This document shows positions 1 through 7,342 of a stretch of DNA of 33,768 nucleotides, piece by piece (the stretch's first letter is position 1; each line of letters opens with the position of its first letter). Both the position numbers and the translations under genes were made by a program. The notes under the pieces were generated by a model. The model was given only the letters and a program-made list of their open reading frames with translations, was not told the origin of the DNA and made no database searches. The stretch lies in assembly GCA_003152485.1 (NCBI GenBank), contig PMAE01000065.1, positions 232,907-266,674 on the forward strand, read 5' to 3'. Source of the stretch: Gemmatimonadota bacterium. Its GTDB lineage: Bacteria > Gemmatimonadota > Gemmatimonadetes > Gemmatimonadales > Gemmatimonadaceae.

Positions 1-19
1 CCGCGTGAGCTCGCCCCGC

Positions 20-937
20 CTAGACGGCGAAGGTCAGGCCGTCGTCGCCGACAATCAGCCCAGCTGCGTGGACCGCGGCCCGCGGCGCCGAGTCCTCGAT
101 CAGGACGGGGTTCGAGTTATTGATGTGGGTGTAGACGCGGATAGCGGCCGGCAGGGAGGCCAGCACCGCCAAGCTTCCATCGGGCCCGTCGATCGGGACA
201 TGACCCATGGACCGCGCGCTGTGTGGCGAGATGCCGAGCGCGCTGAGCTCGTCGTCGCGCCAGAATGTGCCATCGAACAACACCGCATCGGCGGCCCGGA
301 GGCGGCGGACCACGGCTTCGTCCATGGCTCCGCATCCGGGGACGTAGGCCAGGCACCCCCCGGTGGCCACGTCCCGGATCACCAGTCCGACGGTGTGTCC
401 GGGCGCGTGATCGCTCGCGAATCGCGGCGGGTCACCCCGTACCGTAAATGCTTCAGCGGTCAATCCGGACGCGGCGCCGATCCGGTCGTGTAGCGGTACC
501 GGCTGATCGATCGGCAGCGGCGAGACGGTCACGGTCGCGAACGCCCGGGTCATGGGGAGTACGCGCGAGTCATGTTCGAGCACCCGTGCCACGGCGTCGG
601 TCGCGTACAGCGCCAACGATCGGGCCTCTCGGAGCAGAACGATGCCGAGGGAGTGATCGAGCTCGGCGTCCGTCAGGAGCACCGCCTCGATGGGCACGTG
701 GCGCACGGTCGCGGCCGGTATGGAGCCCGCGCTCCTCAGCCGCGCGAGTTGATCCCGGACGTCGGGCGATGCGTTGATCAGGAACCATCGCGCGCCATCG
801 GGGCTGACCGCGATCGACGACTGCGTCCGGTGGTGGACGCGTCCGGGGTCAGCGCGGGCGGTGCGGCAGGTCGGGCACCAGCAATTCCACTGGGGTACGC
901 CGCCCCCCGCCGCCGTGCCGAGCAGGATGATTTGCAT
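20..937 (-). CDS. pqqB: PqqB, PQQ biosynthesis metallo-beta-lactamase-fold protein
   Basis: Cytoplasmic protein of pyrroloquinoline quinone biosynthesis; the family belongs to the metallo-beta-lactamase fold and is assigned to hydroxylation of the Glu-Tyr intermediate derived from PqqA. The 305-residue product is full length. It opens with the diagnostic PqqB block GTAAGGGVPQWNCWCPTC (residues 7-24), which carries the C-x-C-x2-C zinc-type cysteines, followed by SSIAVSPDG and the conserved TDAELDHSLGIVLLRE and SDHAPGHTVGL segments. The ATG fits the usual start of the family. A TATCTT hexamer lies 10 bases upstream of it, so the gene may have its own promoter with a very short leader, in addition to read-through from pqqA. 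The gene ends 20 bases from the window edge; pqqC, pqqD and pqqE are not in this window and may follow to the left. Confidence 0.95.
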   Translation of the reverse strand: MQIILLGTAAGGGVPQWNCWCPTCRTARADPGRVHHRTQSSIAVSPDGARWFLINASPDVRDQLARLRSAGSIPAATVRHVPIEAVLLTDAELDHSLGIVLLREARSLALYATDAVARVLEHDSRVLPMTRAFATVTVSPLPIDQPVPLHDRIGAASGLTAEAFTVRGDPPRFASDHAPGHTVGLVIRDVATGGCLAYVPGCGAMDEAVVRRLRAADAVLFDGTFWRDDELSALGISPHSARSMGHVPIDGPDGSLAVLASLPAAIRVYTHINNSNPVLIEDSAPRAAVHAAGLIVGDDGLTFAV

Positions 938-995
938 GGCTGGAGGGAAGATATAAGCAGTTAAATGCCGCCGTCTTCCCTCTTGGATGTGAAAA

Positions 996-1015
996 GGGCC
1001 CGCGGTTGCGGGCCC
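996..1015 (-). terminator. Hairpin between pqqA and pqqB (attenuator or partial terminator)
   Basis: A perfect 8-bp inverted repeat, GGGCCCGC/GCGGGCCC, with a 4-base loop is followed on the minus strand by four T residues (plus-strand AAAA at 992-995). It lies just downstream of pqqA and upstream of pqqB. Such hairpins often let the small pqqA message accumulate above the distal pqq message. The T run is short, so incomplete termination is more likely than a full stop. Confidence 0.6.
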
Positions 1016-1027
1016 TCACTTCAGACT

Positions 1028-1099
1028 CTAGCGGCGGGCGACGTACGCCGTGACTTCCATCGTCACTTCCACCACTTCGAACTCAGGTTTCTGCCACAT
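1028..1099 (-). CDS. pqqA: PqqA, ribosomally made precursor peptide of PQQ
   Basis: A 23-codon ATG-to-TAG reading frame on the minus strand encodes a peptide that starts MWQKPEFEVV and ends EVTAYVARR. It matches the PqqA pattern of M-W-x-K-P near the N-terminus and E-V-T-x-Y near the C-terminus. Glu15 and Tyr19 sit at the positions that the radical SAM enzyme PqqE cross-links to build the PQQ skeleton. A GAGGG Shine-Dalgarno-like sequence lies about 8 bases before the ATG. The gene is 90 bases upstream of pqqB in the same orientation, with a hairpin between them. A TACTTT hexamer (1166-1171, minus strand) is a possible -10 element giving a leader of roughly 60 bases. Conservation of both cross-linked residues plus the pqqB neighbour makes the assignment firm despite the size. 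Confidence 0.93.
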   Translation of the reverse strand: MWQKPEFEVVEVTMEVTAYVARR

Positions 1100-1312
1100 G
1101 TATGAACCCTCACCGGTGAATGGACCGTGCGCCGGAGCGACCGGCGTCCCTGCTGCAGGAGGGTGAAAGTATCGGTGCTGGCGCGGACGGCCGCAAGGGT
1201 CCTCGGGGGGGGCCGCCGGGCTACCGCCGCTACGTGGGTGCCGTCAGCCCCTCGGGACGGGCCGCGGACGCACGCCGCTACCCGCTGGGGGAGGGTAACA
1301 AGCTCCTTCGCC

Positions 1313-1342
1313 GGAACTAAACGGGCCATTCGCCGCTAGATT
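1313..1342 (+). promoter_or_regulatory. Probable promoter of the ECF sigma gene
   Basis: TAGATT (1337-1342) lies 6 bases before the ATG at 1349 and has a GGAACT box (1313-1318) 18 bases further upstream. The GGAAC box resembles the -35 element of ECF-type promoters, so autoregulation is possible. The hexamer position predicts a leaderless transcript. Confidence 0.4.
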
Positions 1343-1348
1343 TCGTGC

Positions 1349-1966
1349 ATGGCGTTGACCCCTGCCGAGCAGCGCGAGTACGACAGCAGCTTCGAGGGCG
1401 AGGCACTGCCATGGCTCGACGACGTGTACCGGTTCGCCCTCTCGTTGACTCGCAACGAGGCGGACGCGGACGACATCGTGCAGGAGACCTATTTGCGAGC
1501 CTACCGGTCGTGGCACACGTTCGAGCGCGGCAGCGACGCGCGTCGGTGGCTGTTCACGATCTGTCGTAACGCGTTTCTGCGGACGCGGGAGCGGGCCCGG
1601 CATCAGGTCGAGTTGGAGGACGGGGACGTCGAGGCGGTCGCGTCCCAGGTCGCGGAGAATACGGGGTCTGCCTCGGGGGACGATCGGCTGCTCACCCGGC
1701 TCGATCTCGGTCCCGCGCTGTCTCAGGCGCTCGGCCGACTCGCGGAGCCGTTCCGCTCGGCCGTCACGCTGGTCGATGTCGAGGATCAGTCATATGACGC
1801 GGCGGCCGAGATTCTGGGAGTGCCCATCGGGACGGTGCGCTCTCGCTTGTTCCGTGGCCGGCGCCTGCTGCAGCAGATGCTCACCGAATACGCACGCGAC
1901 GCCGGACTTCCGACGCCGATCACCCCGGCGGTCGCTCCTGGCGCGACCCCGCAACCGCATCGCTAA
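1349..1966 (+). CDS. ECF-family RNA polymerase sigma factor
   Basis: An alternative sigma factor of the extracytoplasmic-function group, 205 residues. Sigma region 2 is clear: YRFALSLTRNEADADDIVQE then TYLRAYRSWHTF and RRWLFTICRNAFLR, covering core binding and -10 recognition. Region 4 follows an acidic linker, with ALGRLAEPFRSAVTLVDVED and a helix-turn-helix in YDAAAEILGVPIGTVRSRLFRGRRLL for the -35 element. A short Pro/Ala-rich tail ends the protein. The next gene, 2 bases downstream, encodes an RsrA-like zinc anti-sigma factor, so the pair resembles the SigR/RsrA thiol-oxidative stress switch of actinobacteria. Which regulon it serves cannot be read from the sequence. Confidence 0.93.
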   Translation: MALTPAEQREYDSSFEGEALPWLDDVYRFALSLTRNEADADDIVQETYLRAYRSWHTFERGSDARRWLFTICRNAFLRTRERARHQVELEDGDVEAVASQVAENTGSASGDDRLLTRLDLGPALSQALGRLAEPFRSAVTLVDVEDQSYDAAAEILGVPIGTVRSRLFRGRRLLQQMLTEYARDAGLPTPITPAVAPGATPQPHR

Positions 1967-1968
1967 CC

Positions 1969-2283
1969 ATGAGTGACGTGCCCAAAGATCCGTGCGCCGC
2001 CGCCGTGGGCGCAGGCGCGGTCGATTGCACGATCGTGCTCCAACAGCTGTGGGAGTATCTGGATTCGGAGCTGGGCGCGGACGGGATGCACGCGATTCGC
2101 ACGCACCTGGCGCTCTGCTCGAAGTGCTATCCGCAGTACGATTTCGAAAAGGGATTTCTGGAAGCGATCGCCGACTGCCGATGCACGACCTGCGCGCCGA
2201 ACGACGTGCGCTGCCACGTGATCGAGGCGCTGCGCCGTGCCGGATTCTGCCCCGACGAACGAGCGGGTGCGGTCAATCAATAG
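1969..2283 (+). CDS. RsrA-like zinc-binding anti-sigma factor
   Basis: A soluble 104-residue partner of the upstream sigma factor, with no membrane segment. It carries the anti-sigma zinc motif: Cys20, then H-x3-C-x2-C (His46, Cys50, Cys53) in THLALCSKC, preceded by LQQLWEYLDSELGADG, which closely resembles RsrA-type proteins. A second cysteine cluster follows (Cys70, Cys72, Cys75 in DCRCTTCAPNDVRC) with Cys82 and Cys94, so ten cysteines in all. In RsrA, oxidation of zinc-ligand and neighbouring cysteines releases the sigma factor; the same is inferred here. The start lies 2 bases after the sigma stop, implying translational coupling. A hairpin follows the stop codon. Confidence 0.85.
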   Translation: MSDVPKDPCAAAVGAGAVDCTIVLQQLWEYLDSELGADGMHAIRTHLALCSKCYPQYDFEKGFLEAIADCRCTTCAPNDVRCHVIEALRRAGFCPDERAGAVNQ

Positions 2284-2297
2284 TCAGGACTGAGGTC

Positions 2298-2341
2298 AGG
2301 CCCGACGTCGGTTCTAACCGACGGCGGCGGCCGTCGGGCCT
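2298..2341 (+). terminator. Hairpin terminator after the sigma/anti-sigma pair
   Basis: AGGCCCGACG (2298-2307) pairs with CGTCGGGCCT (2332-2341), followed by TTCCTC. An inner inverted repeat (CGTCGGTT...AACCGACG) lies around its 5' arm. The stop codon of the convergent osmC gene lies within the hairpin, so it may also affect transcription from the other side. Confidence 0.55.
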
Positions 2342-2775
2342 TCCTCGCCGTTCAGCGTCAGGCTGCACGCGATCGGGATCGCGGGATCGAGTGATGTCCG
2401 GACCGAGCAATATTTGGTAAGCGCCAGGTCGATGGCCCGCTCTGCGGACGGGCGGTCGATCCCCGGCCCGTCGATCGTATAGGCGACCAGCAGTCGAACG
2501 ATTCGCGCGGGCGCCGCCGCAGCACGTTCGCCGGTGACATCAACGCTCATGCGCTCGGCCGGGGTGCGTCGCTTGGCCAGGATGTCGACGACATCGACGG
2601 CCGAGCACGTGGCCAGGGCGGTCAGCAGCGCATCGACCGGGCTCTGTCCCTCAGTGCCCGACGCGTCGATCCGCGCGGTCGGGCCGCCGGGACGTCCGGC
2701 GTCGAACCGATGATCGCCGGCCCACGTCGCGCGGATCCGCGACGGCCCTTTGACGGGCACCGCTGTCGTGCTCAT
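2314..2775 (-). CDS. OsmC/Ohr-family thiol peroxidase-like protein
   Basis: A 153-residue OsmC-fold protein. Family members reduce organic hydroperoxides with a reactive cysteine pair. The two expected cysteines are present, in LLTALATCSAVDVVDIL (Cys57) and LTKYCSVRTSLDP (Cys123), as are the GQSPVDALLTALA helix and the C-terminal SVRTSLDPAIPI segment. It belongs with the general OsmC/YhfA-like group rather than being clearly Ohr. The ATG is supported by a TAACTT hexamer exactly 6 bases upstream (leaderless pattern). It is divergent from the iron-sulfur protein gene and convergent with the redox-type anti-sigma gene, which fits an oxidative-stress role. Confidence 0.88.
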   Translation of the reverse strand: MSTTAVPVKGPSRIRATWAGDHRFDAGRPGGPTARIDASGTEGQSPVDALLTALATCSAVDVVDILAKRRTPAERMSVDVTGERAAAAPARIVRLLVAYTIDGPGIDRPSAERAIDLALTKYCSVRTSLDPAIPIACSLTLNGEEGPTAAAVG

Positions 2776-2781
2776 CGAAGA

Positions 2782-2787
2782 AAGTTA
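2782..2787 (-). promoter_or_regulatory. -10-like hexamer of osmC (leaderless)
   Basis: TAACTT on the minus strand, 6 bases before the ATG of the OsmC-family gene. No convincing -35 box was seen. Confidence 0.45.
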
Positions 2788-2826
2788 ATCGCCGCCGGGC
2801 CCGCGAACGGCGGTCATTCGGCTGCT

Positions 2827-2832
2827 TAGCTT
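2827..2832 (+). promoter_or_regulatory. -10-like hexamer of the [2Fe-2S] protein gene (leaderless)
   Basis: TAGCTT, 6 bases before the ATG at 2839. Together with the osmC hexamer it forms a compact divergent promoter region of 63 bases. Confidence 0.45.
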
Positions 2833-2838
2833 TCGGCC

Positions 2839-3198
2839 ATGTCCGCCCCGCCTCGGGTCCCGCCGGCACGCGAGCCGGTCATGGACCCGTATCGCCATCA
2901 TGTGCTTGTGTGCACCGGGGGGTTCTGCTCCCCCGATCGGCGCGGCCGTGCGCTCTACAGCCACCTGGCGGCGTTGCTCCAGCGCGAAGATCTGCTCTTT
3001 GGCCCGACACGGGTCAAACGTGGAGAGACGCCCTGCCTTGGCACCTGTGCCGGCGGTCCGATCGTCGTGGTGTACCCCGAGGGCGTGTGGTATGGCGGCG
3101 TGACGCCGGAACTGCTCGAACGGATCGTCCTCGAGCACCTCAAGGGTGGTCGGGTCGTGGAAGAAGCGGTGTTCTACAGGCTCTCCGCTAACGGCTAA
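2839..3198 (+). CDS. Thioredoxin-like [2Fe-2S] ferredoxin
   Basis: A 119-residue protein of the thioredoxin-fold [2Fe-2S] ferredoxin type (also seen as the NuoE C-terminal domain). The cluster ligands are visible as Cys25 and Cys30 in VCTGGFCSPDRRG and Cys66 and Cys70 in TPCLGTCAGGPIVVVYPEG, followed by the typical VWYGGVTPELLERIVLEHL end. It probably carries electrons in the cytoplasm; the partner is unknown. The ATG is preceded by a TAGCTT hexamer at the leaderless spacing. Its stop codon is 3 bases from that of the convergent HIT gene, with a hairpin spanning both. Confidence 0.88.
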   Translation: MSAPPRVPPAREPVMDPYRHHVLVCTGGFCSPDRRGRALYSHLAALLQREDLLFGPTRVKRGETPCLGTCAGGPIVVVYPEGVWYGGVTPELLERIVLEHLKGGRVVEEAVFYRLSANG

Positions 3199-3213
3199 CC
3201 ACTATCCGTTGGC
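3187..3213. terminator. Shared hairpin at the convergent stop codons
   Basis: GCTAACGG (3187-3194) pairs with CCGTTGGC (3206-3213) with one wobble/mismatch and an 11-base loop that contains both stop codons. There is no T run, so this is a possible bidirectional terminator at best. The loop holds the CTAACCACTA tract that recurs after terC. Confidence 0.4.
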
Positions 3214-3666
3214 TGCTGTCCGGGCCCGCATCGGATCACTCATGGACGCGATGATCCGGGCGGCGGTCGCGTCGAGCAGGGTGCGGTCGGGCATCGACGA
3301 TCCGTCGAAGGGCAGCGGAATATCGAAGCCATCGCCAGCGGTCCGCGGAATCAGATGGACGTGGTAGTGGAAAATGTTCTGCCCCGCATGCGCGCCGCTG
3401 TTGACCACGATGTTCATGTCGTCCGCGCCGGCCACCTTCCGGATGACGGGCGCGAGCCGCATGGCGACATCGAACAGGTGCATGGCGACGTCATGGGGCA
3501 GATCGGGCAGCGTCGCGTAGTGGGCTTTTGGGACGACGAGGACGTGGCCCGAGTTGACGGGTTGAATGTCCATGAAGGCGATGGCCCGGGCGTCCTCGTA
3601 GCATACGGACACTTCGGCCGCCCCGCGAATCAGGTCGCAAAAGATACATTGTGCCGCCTTGCTCAT
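3202..3666 (-). CDS. HIT-family nucleotide hydrolase/transferase
   Basis: A 154-residue histidine-triad protein that probably hydrolyses dinucleoside polyphosphates or AMP conjugates. It has the N-terminal C-x2-C (QCIFCDLIRG), the central HVLVVPKAHYATLPDL block and the catalytic triad HYHVHLIPR. The start is taken at ATG 3666 (MSKAAQCIFC), where family members begin. A 21-residue upstream extension from a TTG is possible but would overlap the promoter seen at 3701-3729. It is convergent with the ferredoxin gene and shows no functional link to it beyond adjacency. Confidence 0.92.
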   Translation of the reverse strand: MSKAAQCIFCDLIRGAAEVSVCYEDARAIAFMDIQPVNSGHVLVVPKAHYATLPDLPHDVAMHLFDVAMRLAPVIRKVAGADDMNIVVNSGAHAGQNIFHYHVHLIPRTAGDGFDIPLPFDGSSMPDRTLLDATAARIIASMSDPMRARTAANG

Positions 3667-3700
3667 ACCGCGCCCCCGGGGGATTGTCGTGTCCCGGCGC

Positions 3701-3729
3701 AATGTCGAGTGGGCCAACCACGGTGTCAA
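3701..3729 (-). promoter_or_regulatory. Promoter of the HIT gene
   Basis: On the minus strand a perfect TTGACA -35 box (3724-3729) is followed after 17 bases by GACATT (3701-3706). This predicts a leader of about 30 bases before ATG 3666 and argues against the upstream TTG start. Confidence 0.5.
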
Positions 3730-3754
3730 CTGCCCTAGGCGGGTCGCGCGAGTA

Positions 3755-3782
3755 GCCCGCGAATAGCGGGCGTGGCTATCTT
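3755..3782 (+). promoter_or_regulatory. Inverted repeat and -10-like hexamer upstream of the E1 gene
   Basis: GCCCGC (3755-3760) and GCGGGC (3766-3771) form a small inverted repeat directly before a TATCTT hexamer (3777-3782). The repeat would overlap the promoter spacer, so it could be an operator. The hexamer would give a leader of about 90 bases before ATG 3880. Confidence 0.3.
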
Positions 3783-3879
3783 AGGATTCGGGTCGCGGCC
3801 CCACCGAGGAACGCGGTGGTGGCGCGCGCTGGCGCGGTCGCGACCTGGATTCGCTGACCCTCATCCTCCCTGCGCTTTC

Positions 3880-6006
3880 ATGGCGACATCGACGCATACC
3901 GAGCACGACACGGGAACCGACGCGGGACTCACCCGCGACCAGCTCGTGGCGGCCTACCGCACGATGCTGCTGTCCCGCCGGCTGGACGACAAAGAGATCC
4001 AGCTCAAGGGCCAGAACAAGATTTTCTTCCAGATCTCAGGGGCCGGGCATGAGGCGGTGTTGACCGCCGCCGGCCTCGCGTTCCGACCGGCGTACGACTG
4101 GTTCTATCCCTACTACCGCGACCGCGCGCTCTGCTTGCACCTCGGCGTCACGGCCGCGGAGATGCTCTACGAAGCCGTCGGCGCGGCCGCCGATCCGGCA
4201 TCCGGCGGACGCCAGATGCCCAGTCACTGGGGCAATCGCCCGCTGAACATCGTCTCGTCCTCCTCGCCCACGGGCACCCAATTCCTGCAGTCGGTCGGGT
4301 GCGCGGAGGCGTCGCTCCGGGCCAAGCTCCTCGCGATCACCGAGGGCTTCGTCCAGGACGAAGTGGTGTACGTCTCGACCGGGGATGGCGCGACGAGCGA
4401 GGGCGAGTTCTGGGAGTCGTTGAGCACGGCGTGCAACCTGCAACTGCCCGTTGTCTACCTGGTGGAAGACAACGGCTACGCGATCTCCGTTCCGGTGGAA
4501 GTCAACACACCGGGGTCGTCGATCTCGGAGCTCGTGCGGTCCTTCCCGGGCCTGTACATCGAGAAAGTGGACGGATGCGACGTCGTCGCGAGCTACGGCG
4601 CGATGTCGCGCGCGGTCGCGTACGCGCGTGCGCGACGCGGGCCAGCGCTCGTTCACGCGACGGTGATCCGCCCCTATTCCCATTCATTGTCGGATGACGA
4701 ACGGATGTACCGGCCGCCCGCGGAGCGCGCGGCTGATGCGGCGCGGGACCCACTGACCACGTTTCCGCGCTGGCTCGTTGCGGAGGGCCACGTCACGGAC
4801 GCCGAGCTCGCCGAGATCAAGGTGGAAGTGGACGCCGAGGTGCTGGCGGCGACTGACGACGCGTTGGCGCAGCCGCAGCCGGCGGGCGACACCAAGATGT
4901 TCGCGGTCTATTCTCCCGATGTCGACCCGACGGGGGAGCAATTCGACACCGAAGACGATCCGCAGTACAGCGGCGATCCCACCACGATGGTGGATCTACT
5001 CAATGCCTGTTTGCGCGACGAGATGCGCCGCGACCAGAAGATCCTGTTATTCGGCGAGGATGTCGCCGACGTGTCGCGCGATGCATATCTCGGTGAGGTG
5101 AAGGGCAAGGGCGGCGTATTCAAGGTCACATGGGGATTGCAAAAAGAGTTCGGCGGCGACCGCGTGTACAATTCGCCCCTCGCCGAGGCGAACATCGCGG
5201 GACGCGCGATCGGTCTCGCGACGCGCGGGTTCAAGCCGGTGGTCGAGATCCAGTTCTTCGACTATATCTGGCCCGCCTACATGCAGATCCGCGACGAGTT
5301 GGCGACGATGCGGTGGCGGTCCAACAACCACTTCTCGTCACCCGTCGTCATTCGTGTGACGTACGGCGGCTACATCCGCGGGGCGATCTACCACTCCCAA
5401 ACGGGTGCGTCGCTGTTCACGCATTGTCCGGGGTTACGCGTCGTGTGCCCATCGACGGCACTCGACGCAAACGGCTTGTTGCGGACGGCGATCCGATGCG
5501 ATGACCCGGTGATCTTCCTCGAGCACAAGCATCTCTACCGTCAGACGTACAACAAGAGCAAGAACCCGGGGCCGAACTTCATGATTCCGTTCGGCAAGGC
5601 GCGGACCGTGCGCCCGGGGCGTGACGTCACGCTGGTCACGTATGGGGCGACGGTCCACCGGGCGGTCGTGGCCGCCAACCGGGTGGCTGAAGGCGCCGAC
5701 GGGCCGCCGATCGATGTCGAAGTGATCGATCTCCGGTCTCTGAGTCCATGGGACCGCGACACCGTGTTCGCGTCGGTGCGGCGCACGTCCCGAGTGATCG
5801 TGGCGTACGAAGACTCGCTGTCGTGGGGCTACGGCTCGGAGATCGCCGCGGCGATCGCGGACGAATGCTTCCCCTGGCTCGACGCGCCAGTCAAACGGGT
5901 GGCGTCGACTGACACCTTCGTCGGATACGCGCCGCAGTTGGAAGACGCAATTCTTCCCCAGGTCGAGGACTTCGTTCGAGCCTATCGCGAGATCGCGGCG
6001 TTCTGA
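3880..6006 (+). CDS. 2-oxoacid dehydrogenase E1, fused alpha and beta subunits
   Basis: A thiamine-diphosphate enzyme that decarboxylates a 2-oxoacid (branched-chain or pyruvate type) and passes the acyl group to a lipoyl E2. The 708 residues hold both subunits in one chain. The alpha part has the ThDP motif [13 protein letters not shown] (168-180) ending in Asn198 of VEDNGYAIS, and the beta part starts near residue 355 ([20 protein letters not shown], then EDVA). Beta landmarks are [20 protein letters not shown], the [19 protein letters not shown] segment and FLEHKHLYR. The start is ATG 3880 ([10 protein letters not shown]); an upstream GTG at 3772 would overlap the putative promoter. No E2 or E3 gene is in the window, so the substrate is open. 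Confidence 0.92.
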   Translation: MATSTHTEHDTGTDAGLTRDQLVAAYRTMLLSRRLDDKEIQLKGQNKIFFQISGAGHEAVLTAAGLAFRPAYDWFYPYYRDRALCLHLGVTAAEMLYEAVGAAADPASGGRQMPSHWGNRPLNIVSSSSPTGTQFLQSVGCAEASLRAKLLAITEGFVQDEVVYVSTGDGATSEGEFWESLSTACNLQLPVVYLVEDNGYAISVPVEVNTPGSSISELVRSFPGLYIEKVDGCDVVASYGAMSRAVAYARARRGPALVHATVIRPYSHSLSDDERMYRPPAERAADAARDPLTTFPRWLVAEGHVTDAELAEIKVEVDAEVLAATDDALAQPQPAGDTKMFAVYSPDVDPTGEQFDTEDDPQYSGDPTTMVDLLNACLRDEMRRDQKILLFGEDVADVSRDAYLGEVKGKGGVFKVTWGLQKEFGGDRVYNSPLAEANIAGRAIGLATRGFKPVVEIQFFDYIWPAYMQIRDELATMRWRSNNHFSSPVVIRVTYGGYIRGAIYHSQTGASLFTHCPGLRVVCPSTALDANGLLRTAIRCDDPVIFLEHKHLYRQTYNKSKNPGPNFMIPFGKARTVRPGRDVTLVTYGATVHRAVVAANRVAEGADGPPIDVEVIDLRSLSPWDRDTVFASVRRTSRVIVAYEDSLSWGYGSEIAAAIADECFPWLDAPVKRVASTDTFVGYAPQLEDAILPQVEDFVRAYREIAAF

Positions 6007-6039
6007 TCCCGCTCGGCCCGTGGCAGACGCGCTGACCCG

Positions 6040-6963
6040 ATGCGAACCTCACCGTGGTTCTGGATCGGGTTCCACGCGCTCATTTTCGGAGTGCTCGCGC
6101 TCGACCTTGGCGTCTTCCATCGTCGGGCGCGGGTGGTGCGCGCCCGGGAGGCGGCGATCTGGACGGCGGTGTGGGTGGCGCTGGCGTTGGGCTTCGCCGG
6201 GGTCATCGCCGTCGTAGAGGGCACGCCGTCGATGCTGACCTTCCTCACCGGCTACGTGATCGAAGAGTCGCTCAGCATCGACAACATCTTCGTGATCGTG
6301 CTCGTGTTCGGTTATTTCCGCATCCCCGCGGAATACCAACACTGGGTGCTGTTCTGGGGCGTCCTCGGCGCGCTCGCGATGCGCGGGGCGGCCATCGCCA
6401 CCGGCGGGTTCATCCTCGGCCGGTTTACCTGGGCCACGTACATATTCGGCGCCATCGTGCTGGCCACCGCCGTGCGCCTCCTCGTGCGACGGGATGAAGG
6501 ATTCGCAGGGGTGCGGGGTCCGGTGCTGCGGGCGCTCCAGCGCGTCCTGCCGGTCAGCGCGACGCTGGATGGACAACGGTTCCTGACGCGCGAACCGACG
6601 ACAGGCCGCCGCGTCGCGACTCCGCTGTTGTTCTCGCTGCTGATGGTGGAGCTCATGGACGTGCTGTTCGCGGTTGACTCCATCCCCGCGATCTTCGCGA
6701 TCACCCGCGACACGTTTCTGATCTATACATCCAATATCTTCGCGGTCGTCGGCCTCCGGTCGCTGTACTTCCTGCTCACCGATGCCGTCCGGCGGTTCCG
6801 GTATCTGCGCGTTGGACTGGCGGTGGTGCTGACATTTGTCGGCCTCAAGATGATCCTGGCGGGAGTCATCGAGGTGCCGACGGTGATCTCGCTGGCCGTC
6901 GTGGCGACGGTGATGTCGATCTCGATTGGGGCGTCGGTGGCACGGACAGAGGGCGGTGCATAG
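6040..6963 (+). CDS. TerC/Alx-family integral membrane protein
   Basis: A 307-residue polytopic membrane protein with seven or more hydrophobic segments. The two hallmark acidic motifs of TerC/Alx proteins are EESLSIDNIFVIVL (residues 75-88) and LMDVLFAVDSIPAIFAIT (in the second half), which place acidic side chains inside the membrane. Relatives export or handle Mn2+ and other metals, and some are linked to tellurite resistance or to metalation of secreted proteins. The substrate cannot be read from the sequence. It lies 33 bases behind the E1 gene on the same strand, so co-transcription is possible. No yybP-ykoY-like leader fits in the gap. Confidence 0.9.
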   Translation: MRTSPWFWIGFHALIFGVLALDLGVFHRRARVVRAREAAIWTAVWVALALGFAGVIAVVEGTPSMLTFLTGYVIEESLSIDNIFVIVLVFGYFRIPAEYQHWVLFWGVLGALAMRGAAIATGGFILGRFTWATYIFGAIVLATAVRLLVRRDEGFAGVRGPVLRALQRVLPVSATLDGQRFLTREPTTGRRVATPLLFSLLMVELMDVLFAVDSIPAIFAITRDTFLIYTSNIFAVVGLRSLYFLLTDAVRRFRYLRVGLAVVLTFVGLKMILAGVIEVPTVISLAVVATVMSISIGASVARTEGGA

Positions 6964-6981
6964 TGGTTGGCGCAACCACTA
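6961..6981 (+). terminator. Hairpin overlapping the terC stop codon
   Basis: A perfect 9-bp inverted repeat, TAGTGGTTG/CAACCACTA, with a 3-base loop starts on the stop codon itself. It is followed by two further CCACTAACC/CGCCAACC-like tracts rather than a T run. It is a possible terminator and a member of a small set of TAGTGG-containing intergenic repeats in this window. Confidence 0.45.
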
Positions 6982-7016
6982 ACTGCCAGCCACTAACCGC
7001 CAACCATGAGCCACAC

Positions 7017-7022
7017 TATAGT
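7017..7022 (+). promoter_or_regulatory. -10-like hexamer of the small unknown gene (leaderless)
   Basis: TATAGT ends 5 bases before the GTG start at 7028. This fixes that start and predicts a leaderless message. Confidence 0.45.
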
Positions 7023-7027
7023 TCGTC

Positions 7028-7342
7028 GTGGCTGATCCGATCGGTTCGCGGCTCTTCCTGCGTCAGGCGGCCAAGCGGCTCTTGACTGCGGCGGCATCAC
7101 GCGCGGACGAGACGCCGACCGATCCTCCCCGCCTGACCCTTCGAGCTATCGAGGCGCTGCGCATGTCCCGGTCGCGTGATCGTATCCTGGCCAATCTTGA
7201 CGAGATGTACCGTGAAGCGTTCGAGCGTGCGAAGACGTCTGACGACACGTCGCAGATGGCAACGCTCGATTTCGCGTACCGTCGGGAGCAGCTCTATTTC
7301 GAGATCCTGCTCGACGTGCGAGACGCGGTGGAGCGGCGCTAG
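7028..7342 (+). CDS. Unknown helical 104-residue protein
   Basis: Not recognised. The product is cytoplasmic by appearance, almost wholly helical in character and rich in Arg, Ala, Asp and Glu, with no cysteine and no membrane segment. The central part (RAIEALRMSRSRDRILANLD then EMYREAFERAK) looks amphipathic, and the C-terminus (DFAYRREQLYFEILLDVRD) could form a second long helix. Coding is supported by third-position GC bias, a GTG start at leaderless distance from TATAGT, and a stop codon that interlocks with that of the convergent NAD synthetase gene (both stops within CTAG at 7339-7342). Confidence 0.7.
   Translation: MADPIGSRLFLRQAAKRLLTAAASRADETPTDPPRLTLRAIEALRMSRSRDRILANLDEMYREAFERAKTSDDTSQMATLDFAYRREQLYFEILLDVRDAVERR

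Noticed and set aside
1063-1329. 88-residue minus-strand frame over the pqqA region
   Set aside because: It overlaps pqqA in another frame, has a basic, low-complexity composition and no recognisable motif; the PqqA frame explains the region better.
3772-3879. 36-residue N-terminal extension of the E1 protein from GTG 3772
   Set aside because: It would start upstream of the likely -10 hexamer and encodes Arg/Trp/Pro-rich sequence unlike E1 proteins; ATG 3880 is preferred.
6007-6039. Manganese (yybP-ykoY) riboswitch before the TerC/Alx gene
   Set aside because: The gap to the E1 gene is only 33 bases, too short for the element.
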